Assembly: GCA_041661585.1 (NCBI GenBank)
Contig: JBAZUC010000046.1
Coordinates: forward strand, 1 to 6,316
Direction: 5' to 3'
DNA: 6,316 nt
Source of the DNA: JAPLXD01 sp041661585
Lineage (GTDB): Bacteria; Patescibacteriota; Minisyncoccia; Moranbacterales; UBA11712
Below the pieces are notes generated by a model. It saw only the letters and a program-made list of their open reading frames with translations, was not told the DNA's origin and made no database searches. Below, in pieces: positions 1-5,122 of the stretch (positions within the stretch are counted from its first letter, which is position 1; every line of letters starts with the position of its first letter). The translations under genes and the position numbers were made by a program.

Positions 1-102
1 TATTACTGTTCCACGGCGGATCAGGTATGGGGTTGGGGTACATGCTCAACGACACCCTCGACTTGCGTTCCAACGAAAGTAGCTGTCGGGTGCATAATTT
101 GA
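1..102 (+). CDS. C-terminal fragment of an unrecognised Cys-containing protein (cut by window start)
   Basis: Frame 1 is open from the window edge to a TGA at 100-102 and gives 33 residues, opening YYCSTADQVWGWG and ending CVPTKVAVGCII. The fragment has four cysteines (residues 3, 15, 22 and 31) and many Ser and Thr, with a W-G-W-G stretch. That composition suits the end of a secreted or surface protein with disulfides, possibly pilin-like, but no family can be named. The stop lies 21 bases before the next start, consistent with a gene preceding it in the same direction. The other forward frames either stop sooner or run out of frame into the next real gene. This is a weak call because so little is visible. 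Confidence 0.35.
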   Translation, partial: YYCSTADQVWGWGTCSTTPSTCVPTKVAVGCII

Positions 103-123
103 ATAATCAAATAATTTTCACAT

Positions 124-954
124 ATGCAAAACAAAACAAAATATATTTTGATTGCAGCCGTTGTCGTTGTTGTTCTATTCGCCGCCGGGATGGCCTATCA
201 ACAAAAAACTATTATGGATCTCAAAAGTGATCTGGCTGGAATAAGCGGGGGAAGTTCAGGAAGCGGACAAAAGGCTCTGAATAGCCCGTCCACAGTAAGG
301 GCCGTTCAAAGCACACTGACAAGCAACACAAAAGAAATAACGGGAAAAATAACCGCCAAAACCGACAATTCTCTCACGGTTGAGGCTGAAGTCGCGGATC
401 TTTCCAAGCTGTCAGGCGTGCCGGAAGAAAAATTGGCCGGCGATACAAACGCTCTTCCGAAAACCAAGAAAACCTACAAAGTGTCGGTCAACGGTCAAAC
501 TCAATATCCTTCAATGAAATTTCAGGATTTGTCGGTCGGGGATCAGGTGATCGTCAGGACAAATGAATCGGTCTATCAAGCCGACAGTTTGACTGCTTCT
601 GAAATTCTGGTCATTGGAAGAGGAAATATTTCCTTTGCGGAAATGGTTAAGGAGTTGAAATACATAGTAGGCCAGGTGAAAGAGGCCAGTGACAAATATG
701 TGGTCGTCGAGACACAGCAGCTGGATGTATCAAAAATTAAGATCAGCGATCCAAAAGAGGCGGATCTTCAAAATGTCCCCAAAATGACCAAAAACTACAA
801 AGTCTTTATTGATAGCGAAACATCTTTTTTGGGCAGTCCGGATGCCATAAAAGTCGGAGACGTCATAAAAGCCTATTCGGCCAAGCCGGTTTCTTCCGTC
901 ACTGAGTTCACGGCAGTGAAAGTTGAAAATCCTTTTCAACCGCCGGTTAAGTAG
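124..954 (+). CDS. Membrane-anchored protein with two tandem DUF5666-like beta domains
   Basis: This gene encodes 276 aa. Residues 1-6 are short and basic, and residues 7-25 (ILIAAVVVVVLFAAGMA follows Tyr7) form a single transmembrane segment or uncleaved signal anchor. No lipobox Cys is present, so most of the protein should lie outside the membrane. Residues 26-40 could be a short helix and 41-52 are a Gly/Ser linker. The rest is a visible internal duplication. Copy 1 (about 70-163) and copy 2 (about 178-268) both run I-x-G-x-(I/V), then (L/V)PK-x-x-K-x-YKV, then (L/I)-x-VGD-x-(V/I). The pattern resembles small OB-like DUF5666 domains of bacterial envelope proteins; that assignment is from memory. 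The ATG gives a clean N-terminus, but there is no SD upstream. The function is unknown. It is separated from rpsL by the str promoter and is probably not part of that operon. Confidence 0.85.
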   Translation: MQNKTKYILIAAVVVVVLFAAGMAYQQKTIMDLKSDLAGISGGSSGSGQKALNSPSTVRAVQSTLTSNTKEITGKITAKTDNSLTVEAEVADLSKLSGVPEEKLAGDTNALPKTKKTYKVSVNGQTQYPSMKFQDLSVGDQVIVRTNESVYQADSLTASEILVIGRGNISFAEMVKELKYIVGQVKEASDKYVVVETQQLDVSKIKISDPKEADLQNVPKMTKNYKVFIDSETSFLGSPDAIKVGDVIKAYSAKPVSSVTEFTAVKVENPFQPPVK

Positions 955-963
955 CTTGATATA

Positions 964-990
964 GCCTTGGCGCTTCAAAATTTGAAAGGC
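964..990 (+). terminator. Possible weak hairpin after the membrane-protein gene
   Basis: GCCTT (964-968) can pair with AAGGC (986-990), and inside it TTCAAA-A-TTTGAA (974-986) is a perfect inverted repeat. The hairpin starts 9 bases after the stop codon, where a terminator would be expected. No T-run follows, so it is not a convincing intrinsic terminator and may only be a 3'-end stabilising structure. Confidence 0.25.
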
Positions 991-1015
991 AATGTTTCGA
1001 TTGCAGTGATTGGAG

Positions 1016-1042
1016 TTGACAATATTTGCTGAATTATATAAT
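1016..1042 (+). promoter_or_regulatory. Sigma-70-type promoter of the str operon
   Basis: A perfect -35 TTGACA at 1016-1021 is followed by a perfect -10 TATAAT at 1037-1042 with a short 15-bp spacer. An overlapping TAATAT at 1039-1044 would give the ideal 17 bp. The surroundings are AT-rich. The predicted transcription start is near 1049-1052, giving a leader of about 65 nt before rpsL. It is the only strong promoter-like sequence between the membrane-protein gene and rpsL, so it probably drives rpsL, rpsG, the GxxExxY gene and fusA. Confidence 0.7.
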
Positions 1043-1051
1043 ATTACTTTT

Positions 1052-1104
1052 GCTAGCTGACTAGCGCTCGTTTTTCCGCCAGAGGCGGATCAGCCTTTGG
1101 CTGA
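1052..1104 (+). promoter_or_regulatory. rpsL leader made of three consecutive stem-loops
   Basis: Three perfect short inverted repeats fill the predicted leader: GCTAG-ctga-CTAGC (1052-1065), TCCGCC-aga-GGCGGA (1075-1089) and TCAGCC-ttt-GGCTGA (1090-1104). A run of five T (1071-1075) overlaps the start of the second stem, and a run of six T follows the third. The second and third stems abut without a gap. No SD sequence is visible before the ATG. This could be an attenuator or autoregulatory leader of a ribosomal-protein operon. It could also be a pair of dispersed palindromic repeats that landed here. The structures are seen in the sequence; the role is inferred. Confidence 0.5.
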
Positions 1105-1111
1105 GTTTTTT
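1090..1111 (+). terminator. Terminator-like hairpin immediately upstream of rpsL
   Basis: TCAGCC (1090-1095), a TTT loop and GGCTGA (1099-1104) form a perfect 6-bp stem, followed by G and TTTTTT (1106-1111). It has the shape of an intrinsic terminator, but it lies downstream of the str promoter and ends 3 bases before the rpsL ATG. It would therefore act on str transcription as an attenuator, or stop leftover transcription from the gene upstream. The stem is short, so its efficiency is uncertain. Confidence 0.4.
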
Positions 1112-1113
1112 AT

Positions 1114-1527
1114 ATGCCAACGATCAACCAACTCAAAAAAAGACCCCGCAAGGTCCAAAAAGTGAAGTCAAAATCTCCGGCAATGGAGAGGATTTTCAAT
1201 ACGCTCAAAAATCGTCCGGTCGGCACGAACAGCCCGTTCAAGCGCGGCGTTTGTGTCAAAGTTTCCACAACCACTCCCAAGAAGCCAAACTCGGCCCTGC
1301 GAAAGATCGCCAGAGTCCGGCTTTCCAACGGAATGGAAGTGACGGCATATATTCCCGGGATCGGGCACAATTTGCAGGAACACTCGATTGTGATGATCCG
1401 CGGCGGCCGGGTGCCGGATTTGCCGGGAGTCAGGTATCATATCGTACGGGGCGTGCTGGACGCAGCCGGGGTCGGGGAAAGAAGAAGAGGACGATCGAAA
1501 TATGGAGCCAAAAGGCCCAAAAATTAG
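1114..1527 (+). CDS. rpsL: 30S ribosomal protein S12
   Basis: S12 sits at the interface side of the 30S decoding centre and helps control tRNA selection accuracy. The 137-aa product opens MPTINQLKKRPR and contains the signature TTTPKKPNSALRK (residues 52-64, with the decoding-centre lysines at 56-57), GIGHNLQEHS (82-91) and RGGRVPDLPGVRYH (96-109), and ends SKYGAKRPKN. It is longer than the 124-aa E. coli protein because of an extra loop at about residues 24-41, as in Gram-positive S12. Pro101 replaces the lysine that many bacteria carry in the GGRVKDLPG loop, a streptomycin-resistance site in E. coli; the neighbouring Asp102, the Asp modified by RimO in some bacteria, is kept. It is the first gene of the operon. 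The start is fixed by family alignment, because no SD precedes it and a stem-loop leader runs almost up to the ATG. Confidence 0.98.
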   Translation: MPTINQLKKRPRKVQKVKSKSPAMERIFNTLKNRPVGTNSPFKRGVCVKVSTTTPKKPNSALRKIARVRLSNGMEVTAYIPGIGHNLQEHSIVMIRGGRVPDLPGVRYHIVRGVLDAAGVGERRRGRSKYGAKRPKN

Positions 1528-1611
1528 GCTACTAAATACGAATCGGATACCAATATACGAATATTTTTGTTTAAAATTAGTATATTTGTACCAGATTAGT
1601 AATTCGTAGCC
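1527..1611. repeat. Inverted-repeat element (empty form) filling the rpsL-rpsG spacer
   Basis: The left arm (1527-1563) begins GGCTACTAAATACGAATC. The right arm (1575-1611) is its imperfect reverse complement and ends AATTCGTAGCC. Each arm is 37 bp, with 11 bases between them, so the spacer RNA could fold into one long AU-rich hairpin. The arms are built of short TACGAAT/TACTAAT units. The same 37-bp arm occurs at 2095-2131 (31 of 37 positions equal to this left arm) and inverted at 2527-2563. The first base overlaps the last base of the rpsL stop codon. The spacing to rpsG is only 14 bases, and they hold no SD. Confidence 0.8.
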
Positions 1612-1625
1612 AGAATTAGAAAACT

Positions 1626-2093
1626 ATGCCTAGAAGAAAAAGAATTTATAAGAAAAACTGGAAAATAGATCCGAATTACAACAGCCTGGTTGTCGGGAGA
1701 TTTGTCGGCCATCTGATGCAAGAAGGGAAAAGGAGCATAGCTGAACGGATTGTTCAGGATTCTTTTGCTGTTATTCATGAAAGAACCAAAAAAGGCGGAC
1801 TGAATGTTTTCGAACAAGCAATCAAAAACGTTTCACCTTTGGTTGAGCTCAAGTCGCGGCGCATCGGAGGAGCGAACTACCAAGTTCCCGTTCAGGTGGC
1901 GGGAGATCGGCGAGCGACGCTTGCTATGCGCTGGATCATTTCCGCTGTGAGGACGAAAAAAGGCAAAAGAATGGCAGAAAAATTGGCCGACGAGCTGCTT
2001 GACGCCGCACAAAAACAGGGCGCAGCGATGAAAAAGCGGGAAGATGTGCATCGAATGGCGGACGCGAACAAGGCGTTTGCGCACTTCGCCTAG
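1626..2093 (+). CDS. rpsG: 30S ribosomal protein S7
   Basis: S7 is a primary 16S rRNA binder that nucleates assembly of the 30S head and lines the E-site region. The 155-aa product is close to the usual 156. It begins MPRRKRIYKK and has a helical N-terminal half. The conserved beta-hairpin segment SRRIGGANYQVPVQV lies at about residues 77-91 and DRRATLAMRWI at 94-104. The C-terminal KKREDVHRMADANKAFAHF (136-154) is the family signature. It is separated from rpsL by the inverted-repeat element and has no SD, so the start is set by family alignment. In E. coli S7 represses its operon by binding the rpsL-rpsG spacer; here that spacer is a repeat element, so the same control is doubtful. The stop TAG is one base from the next repeat arm. 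Confidence 0.98.
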   Translation: MPRRKRIYKKNWKIDPNYNSLVVGRFVGHLMQEGKRSIAERIVQDSFAVIHERTKKGGLNVFEQAIKNVSPLVELKSRRIGGANYQVPVQVAGDRRATLAMRWIISAVRTKKGKRMAEKLADELLDAAQKQGAAMKKREDVHRMADANKAFAHFA

Positions 2094-2094
2094 T

Positions 2095-2131
2095 GGCTAC
2101 GAATTACGAATCAGGTACGAATATACGAATT
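2095..2131 (+). repeat. Left 37-bp arm of the GxxExxY element
   Basis: The arm begins GGCTACGAATTACGAATC and ends with ATATACGAATT, composed of TACGAAT units. By eye it matches the rpsL-rpsG left arm at 31 of 37 positions and the complement of that element's right arm at 33 of 37. It starts one base after the rpsG stop codon. Confidence 0.75.
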
Positions 2132-2136
2132 TTTTC

Positions 2137-2146
2137 AAGGAGGTGA
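2137..2146 (+). promoter_or_regulatory. Perfect extended Shine-Dalgarno for the GxxExxY gene
   Basis: AAGGAGGTGA is fully complementary to the anti-SD at the bacterial 16S 3' end. It is the strongest SD in the window, while rpsL, rpsG and fusA have none. It lies inside the repeat element just after the left arm. The distance to candidate starts is awkward: GTG 2143 lies within it, and ATT 2155 lies 8 bases after its end. Confidence 0.75.
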
Positions 2147-2532
2147 AAAATAAAATTGAGTTAATTTATAAAGATGAATGCTATCAAATAATTGGTGCAT
2201 GTTTTGAAGTCTATAATAAATTGGGATACGGACATAAAGAAAAGTTTTATCAAGAGGCAATAGAAGAAATTTTAAGAGAGAAGAAAGTTGAATTCAAAAG
2301 GGAGTTAAGGGCAAAAGTAAAATTTGGAGAAAAAGATTTGGGGATATATTGTTTTGATTTTCTGGTTTTCAATAAGATAGTTGTTGAAATAAAAAAGAGA
2401 AATTATTTTTCAATAAAAGACATCAACCAGCTCTACGCTTATTTAAAAGCTATGGGATTGAAGTTAGGTCTATTGATTCATTTTACAAATACAGGGGTTA
2501 AATACAGAAGAATTATTAATATTAACAATTAG
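2143..2532 (+). CDS. GxxExxY family protein, PD-(D/E)XK nuclease-like
   Basis: From the GTG this gives 129 aa. The namesake motif is G30-H-K-E33-K-F-Y36, after the helix IYKDECYQIIGACFEVYNKLG (about 8-28). A nuclease-like core follows: D72 in YCFDFLV, then E82-I-K84 in IVVEIKKR, matching the D...E-x-K pattern of PD-(D/E)XK enzymes, and Q96 in the next helix. The end (LLIHFTN...KYRRIIN) fits the family's usual C-terminus. The family is common in environmental and CPR bacteria; its substrate is unknown, so nuclease activity is only inferred. The reading frame is open upstream into rpsG, and the start is unclear. GTG 2143 overlaps the SD, while the in-frame ATT 2155 is better placed and would begin the protein IELIYKDE. 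The gene is AT-rich and sits between inverted repeats, which suggests transfer into the operon. Confidence 0.85.
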   Translation: MKNKIELIYKDECYQIIGACFEVYNKLGYGHKEKFYQEAIEEILREKKVEFKRELRAKVKFGEKDLGIYCFDFLVFNKIVVEIKKRNYFSIKDINQLYAYLKAMGLKLGLLIHFTNTGVKYRRIININN

Positions 2533-2563
2533 TATATTAGTATACGATTAGTATTTAGTAGCC
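2527..2563 (-). repeat. Right 37-bp arm of the GxxExxY element
   Basis: On the + strand the arm runs from AATTAGTATATTAGTATACG to TTAGTAGCC, and its complement begins GGCTACTAAATACTAATC. It agrees with the complement of the left arm at 29 of 37 positions without gaps; many of the differences are G to T in the TACGAAT units. It overlaps the last two codons and the stop of the GxxExxY gene, and its last base touches the fusA ATG. It therefore occupies the place where an SD for fusA would be. Confidence 0.75.
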
Positions 2564-4648
2564 ATGAGAAAGTATCCTATCGAAAAATATAGAAACATTG
2601 GCATCATTGCCCATATAGACGCCGGGAAAACCACCACTACCGAGCGGATTTTGTTTTATACGGGAATTTCCCACAAAATTGGCGAAGTGCACGAAGGTGA
2701 GGCGACAATGGACTGGATGGAGCAGGAAAAAGAGCGCGGCATCACGATCACTTCGGCCGCGACGACTTGTTTTTGGCAAGACTGCCAGGTGAACATCATT
2801 GATACTCCGGGACACGTCGATTTCACGGTGGAAGTCGAAAGAAGCCTTCGGGTTTTGGACGGCGGAGTCATTGTGTTCGACGGAAAAGAGGGAGTTGAAC
2901 CTCAATCTGAAACGGTTTGGCGGCAAGCGGACAAATACAACGTGCCGCGGCTTTGTTTCATCAACAAAGTCGACAAAGAAGGCGCGGATTTTTTCTTTTC
3001 TTTGGGCACGATCTGGAATCGTCTCAATCCGAACGCGGTCGCGGTGCAAATCCCGATCGGCCAGAGAGGGGATTTCAAAGGCATCGTCGATCTCATGAAA
3101 ATGAAAGCGGCATATTTCGAAGGAGATATGGGCGAAATTGTGAAGGAAGACGAAATTCCGGCGGATCTCCTTGAGCAGGCCAAAGAATATCGCGAAAAAA
3201 TGGTGGAAAAGATTTCCGAAACGGACGACGTTCTGACAGAGAAATTTTTGGGCGGAGAAGAGATTTCAACCGAAGAATTGAAAAAAGCCCTTCGAAACGC
3301 CGTTATAAATGTGAAATTGTTTCCGGTGTATTGCGGGACGGCTCTTCGCAACAAAGGCGTTCAGCCGGTTCTTGATGGGGTTGTTGACTATCTGCCGTCT
3401 CCGATCGATATTCCGCCCGCCAAAGGGACGGATCCGAAAACGAATGAAGATATTGAGATCAAAGCCGACGACAATGCGCCTTTTTCGGCGTTGGCCTTCA
3501 AGGTGGCGACTGATCCGTTTGTCGGTCAGCTCACTTTTTTCCGGGTATATTCAGGAATGGTGAAAGCCGGATCATATGTTTTGAACTCCACAAAAGGGGA
3601 AAAAGAAAGAATCGGGCGAATTCTTCAGATGCATGCCAACCACCGCGAAGAAGTGGAAGAATTGTATTCAGGCGGGATCGGAGCACTTGTCGGCATGAAA
3701 TATACGACTACCGGGGACACGCTTTGCGAACCGGGGCGTCCGGTCGTCCTTGAATCGATCACTTTTCCGGAACCGGTCATTGCGATCGCGATTGAGCCGA
3801 AAACAAAAGCCGATCAGGAAAAAATGGGCTTGGCGCTCAAAAAATTGGCCGAAGAAGACCCGACTTTCCGGGTGCATACAGATGAAGAATCCGGTCAGAC
3901 CATCATCGAAGGAATGGGCGAATTGCATCTCGACATCATTGTTGATCGGATGAAGCGCGAATTCAAAGTGGAAGCCAATATCGGACGTCCGCAAGTGGCC
4001 TATCGCGAAACGATCAAACAGTCGGCCGAAGCGGAAGGAAAATATATCCGCCAATCCGGCGGCCGCGGTCAATATGGTCACTGCTGGCTGCGTGTTGAAC
4101 CGCTTGAAGCGGGCGGAGGTTTTGAATTCGTGAATGAAATAAAAGGAGGAGCGATTCCTCAAGAATATATCACGCCAATTGAAAGAGGCGCCAAAGAAGC
4201 CTTGGAAAACGGTGTCATTTCCGGTTTCCCGCTTGTGGATGTCAAAGTAACCGTCTATGACGGATCATTTCATGATGTCGACTCTTCGGAGGCAGCGTTC
4301 AAAATCGCCGGATCTTTGGCCGTGCAGGAAGCCGTGAAGCGGGCCAAGCCGATCATCCTTGAGCCGATCATGAAAGTTGAAGTGACGACGCCCGAGCAGT
4401 TCATGGGTGATGCTGTCGGCGATCTCAATGCCAAACGCGGGCAGATTCAAGAAATGGAAGACCGAGGAGAGGGAAACGCCCGGGTGAAAGTCATCAAGGC
4501 GACTGTTCCGTTGGCATCGATGTTTGGATATGCTACGGCGCTTCGCTCAATGTCCCAGGGACGCGCGAACTATTCGATGGAATTTGACCACTACGAAGAA
4601 GTGCCGAGAAATGTCGCGGAAGAGATCAAAAGCGGGGAGAAGAAGTAA
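2564..4648 (+). CDS. fusA: Translation elongation factor G
   Basis: EF-G is the GTPase that drives translocation of tRNAs and mRNA and, with RRF, ribosome recycling. The 694-aa product is complete (E. coli has 704). The G domain spans about 1-285, with G1 AHIDAGKT (16-23), switch I ERGITI (57-62), G3 DTPGH (80-84), G4 NKVD (134-137) and a G5-region CGTALRNKG (257-265), where GSAF is more usual than GTAL. Domain II follows (about 300-395), then III (about 402-478, with EGMGELHLDI at 449-458), IV (about 480-600, with its tip HDVDSSEAAF at 570-579) and V (about 600-694). All catalytic motifs are intact. The start MRKYPIEKYRNIGIIAHID matches the family. No SD is visible because a repeat arm ends at the base before the ATG. 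It is the third core gene of the str operon; tuf does not follow directly. Confidence 0.99.
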   Translation: MRKYPIEKYRNIGIIAHIDAGKTTTTERILFYTGISHKIGEVHEGEATMDWMEQEKERGITITSAATTCFWQDCQVNIIDTPGHVDFTVEVERSLRVLDGGVIVFDGKEGVEPQSETVWRQADKYNVPRLCFINKVDKEGADFFFSLGTIWNRLNPNAVAVQIPIGQRGDFKGIVDLMKMKAAYFEGDMGEIVKEDEIPADLLEQAKEYREKMVEKISETDDVLTEKFLGGEEISTEELKKALRNAVINVKLFPVYCGTALRNKGVQPVLDGVVDYLPSPIDIPPAKGTDPKTNEDIEIKADDNAPFSALAFKVATDPFVGQLTFFRVYSGMVKAGSYVLNSTKGEKERIGRILQMHANHREEVEELYSGGIGALVGMKYTTTGDTLCEPGRPVVLESITFPEPVIAIAIEPKTKADQEKMGLALKKLAEEDPTFRVHTDEESGQTIIEGMGELHLDIIVDRMKREFKVEANIGRPQVAYRETIKQSAEAEGKYIRQSGGRGQYGHCWLRVEPLEAGGGFEFVNEIKGGAIPQEYITPIERGAKEALENGVISGFPLVDVKVTVYDGSFHDVDSSEAAFKIAGSLAVQEAVKRAKPIILEPIMKVEVTTPEQFMGDAVGDLNAKRGQIQEMEDRGEGNARVKVIKATVPLASMFGYATALRSMSQGRANYSMEFDHYEEVPRNVAEEIKSGEKK

Positions 4649-4651
4649 TTT

Positions 4652-4727
4652 ATGTAACATATAGCATGTAACACGAAACACAAGTTTATCATTTCGTTTG
4701 TTACATGTTACATGCTTCGTGTTACAT
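4652..4727. repeat. TGTAACATG-type inverted repeat upstream of the Phd-like gene
   Basis: ATGTAACACGAA (4666-4677) is the exact complement of TTCGTGTTACAT (4716-4727), and ATGTAACAT (4652-4660) is the exact complement of ATGTTACAT (4705-4713). Several pairing registers are possible because the element is made of repeated TGTTACATG units. It fills the spacer between the fusA stop and the next gene. It differs in sequence from the TACGAAT elements but lies at a gene junction in the same way. Confidence 0.7.
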
Positions 4728-4737
4728 TATAAAAACT

Positions 4738-5007
4738 ATGTTTTCTAAAGAGCTTCAAGAAATCATGGATTTGGCCGGCGGGCGCTATATCATCGTCGAA
4801 GACGGCCAGCCGAAATACATCGTCATGAATTTCGACGAGTACCGTAGCGCGGTTCTTGACCGCAAATCCGTGCAAACTCTGACGGAAGAAGAGCTCATCG
4901 AAAAAATCAATTCCGACATTTCCCTCTGGCGCGAAAAACAAACCGCGGAAGAAGACGACATCGCCCTTGATGAGATCGAAGAGCTTGAAGATATTGAGTA
5001 TATATAA
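4738..5007 (+). CDS. Small Phd/YefM-like protein, no toxin partner visible
   Basis: The product is 89 aa, beginning MFSKELQEIMDLAGGRYIIV. Residues 16-35 (GRYIIVEDGQPKYIVMNFDE) have the strand-turn-strand plus D-E-Y pattern of the Phd/YefM antitoxin N-terminal fold (variants of IVxxDGxPxxVxMxxDEY). Residues 47-66 form a predicted helix (TEEELIEKINSDISLWREK), and the last 22 residues are strongly acidic. A longer reading from an ATG at 4705 would add 11 residues translated from the upstream repeat, so 4738 is preferred. No SD is visible. No toxin gene (RelE, Doc or PIN type) lies beside it, so it is either an orphan antitoxin or a regulatory or structural protein of the same fold. It lies between TGTAACATG repeats, and its G+C content resembles that of fusA rather than the GxxExxY gene. 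Confidence 0.75.
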   Translation: MFSKELQEIMDLAGGRYIIVEDGQPKYIVMNFDEYRSAVLDRKSVQTLTEEELIEKINSDISLWREKQTAEEDDIALDEIEELEDIEYI

Positions 5008-5017
5008 TCGCAAAACA

Positions 5018-5074
5018 TGTAGCTTGTAACATGTAACACAATTTAGTTATATGTTATATGATTTATGTTACATG
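5018..5074. repeat. TGTAACATG-type inverted repeat downstream of the Phd-like gene
   Basis: TGTAACATGTAACA (5025-5038) is the exact complement of TGTTACATGTTACA (4699-4712) upstream of the same gene, so a 14-bp perfect inverted repeat brackets the gene. Locally it can also pair imperfectly with the decayed copy GTTATATGTTATATG (5046-5060) and with ATGTTACATG (5065-5074). It leads directly into the terminator. Confidence 0.65.
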
Positions 5075-5101
5075 AAAAAAGCCTTACAAAAGGCCTTTTT
5101 T
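5075..5101 (+). terminator. Intrinsic terminator ending the str transcription unit
   Basis: GCCTT (5081-5085), ACAA and AAGGC (5090-5094) form the stem, extended by AAAAAA (5075-5080) pairing with TTTTTT (5096-5101) around one bulged C. The T-run is the classic terminator tail. It closes the unit that runs from rpsL through the Phd-like gene, so tuf needs its own promoter. Confidence 0.8.
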
Positions 5102-5122
5102 GTTATCTCCCTAAAATTTCGT

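Larger units (their letters stand above)
2095..2563 (+). mobile_element. Candidate repeat-bounded element carrying a GxxExxY gene
   Basis: Two 37-bp arms in inverted orientation (2095-2131 and 2527-2563; 29 of 37 positions match after complementing) enclose one gene and little else. The arms belong to the family that forms the closed hairpin between rpsL and rpsG. The inside is clearly AT-rich, roughly 30% G+C or below in the lines I counted, against about half in fusA. It fits tightly between the rpsG stop (one base away) and the fusA ATG (directly after the right arm). No transposase is present and no clear target-site duplication is visible. It is best viewed as an insertion in which the gene occupies the loop of the repeat, comparable in layout to protein-coding intervening sequences in 23S rRNA. 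That comparison is an inference. Confidence 0.5.

Noticed and set aside
63..98. Possible promoter before the membrane-protein gene (TTGCGT with CATAAT)
   Set aside because: The spacing is about 24 bp for that pair, and alternative -35 matches are poor.
27..230. 67-aa forward frame at the left end
   Set aside because: It overlaps the membrane-protein gene out of frame for over 100 bases, and its second half is a low-complexity shadow of the transmembrane codons.
1521..1618. AATTA on both sides of the rpsL-rpsG repeat as a target-site duplication
   Set aside because: The copies are short, AT-rich and not at equal distance from the arm ends, so chance is likely.
2044..2142. Upstream ATG at 2044 as start of the GxxExxY gene
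   Set aside because: It would overlap the rpsG end and add 33 residues translated from rpsG and the repeat arm, ahead of the family's normal N-terminus and of the perfect SD.
1527..2563. CRISPR-like array from the recurring 37-bp units
   Set aside because: The copies are in inverted pairs with unequal spacing and contain genes between them; there are no regular spacers.
4705..4737. Longer start for the Phd-like gene at 4705
   Set aside because: The extra 11 residues are translated repeat sequence (TTACATG units); the ATG at 4738 gives the natural start MFSKEL.
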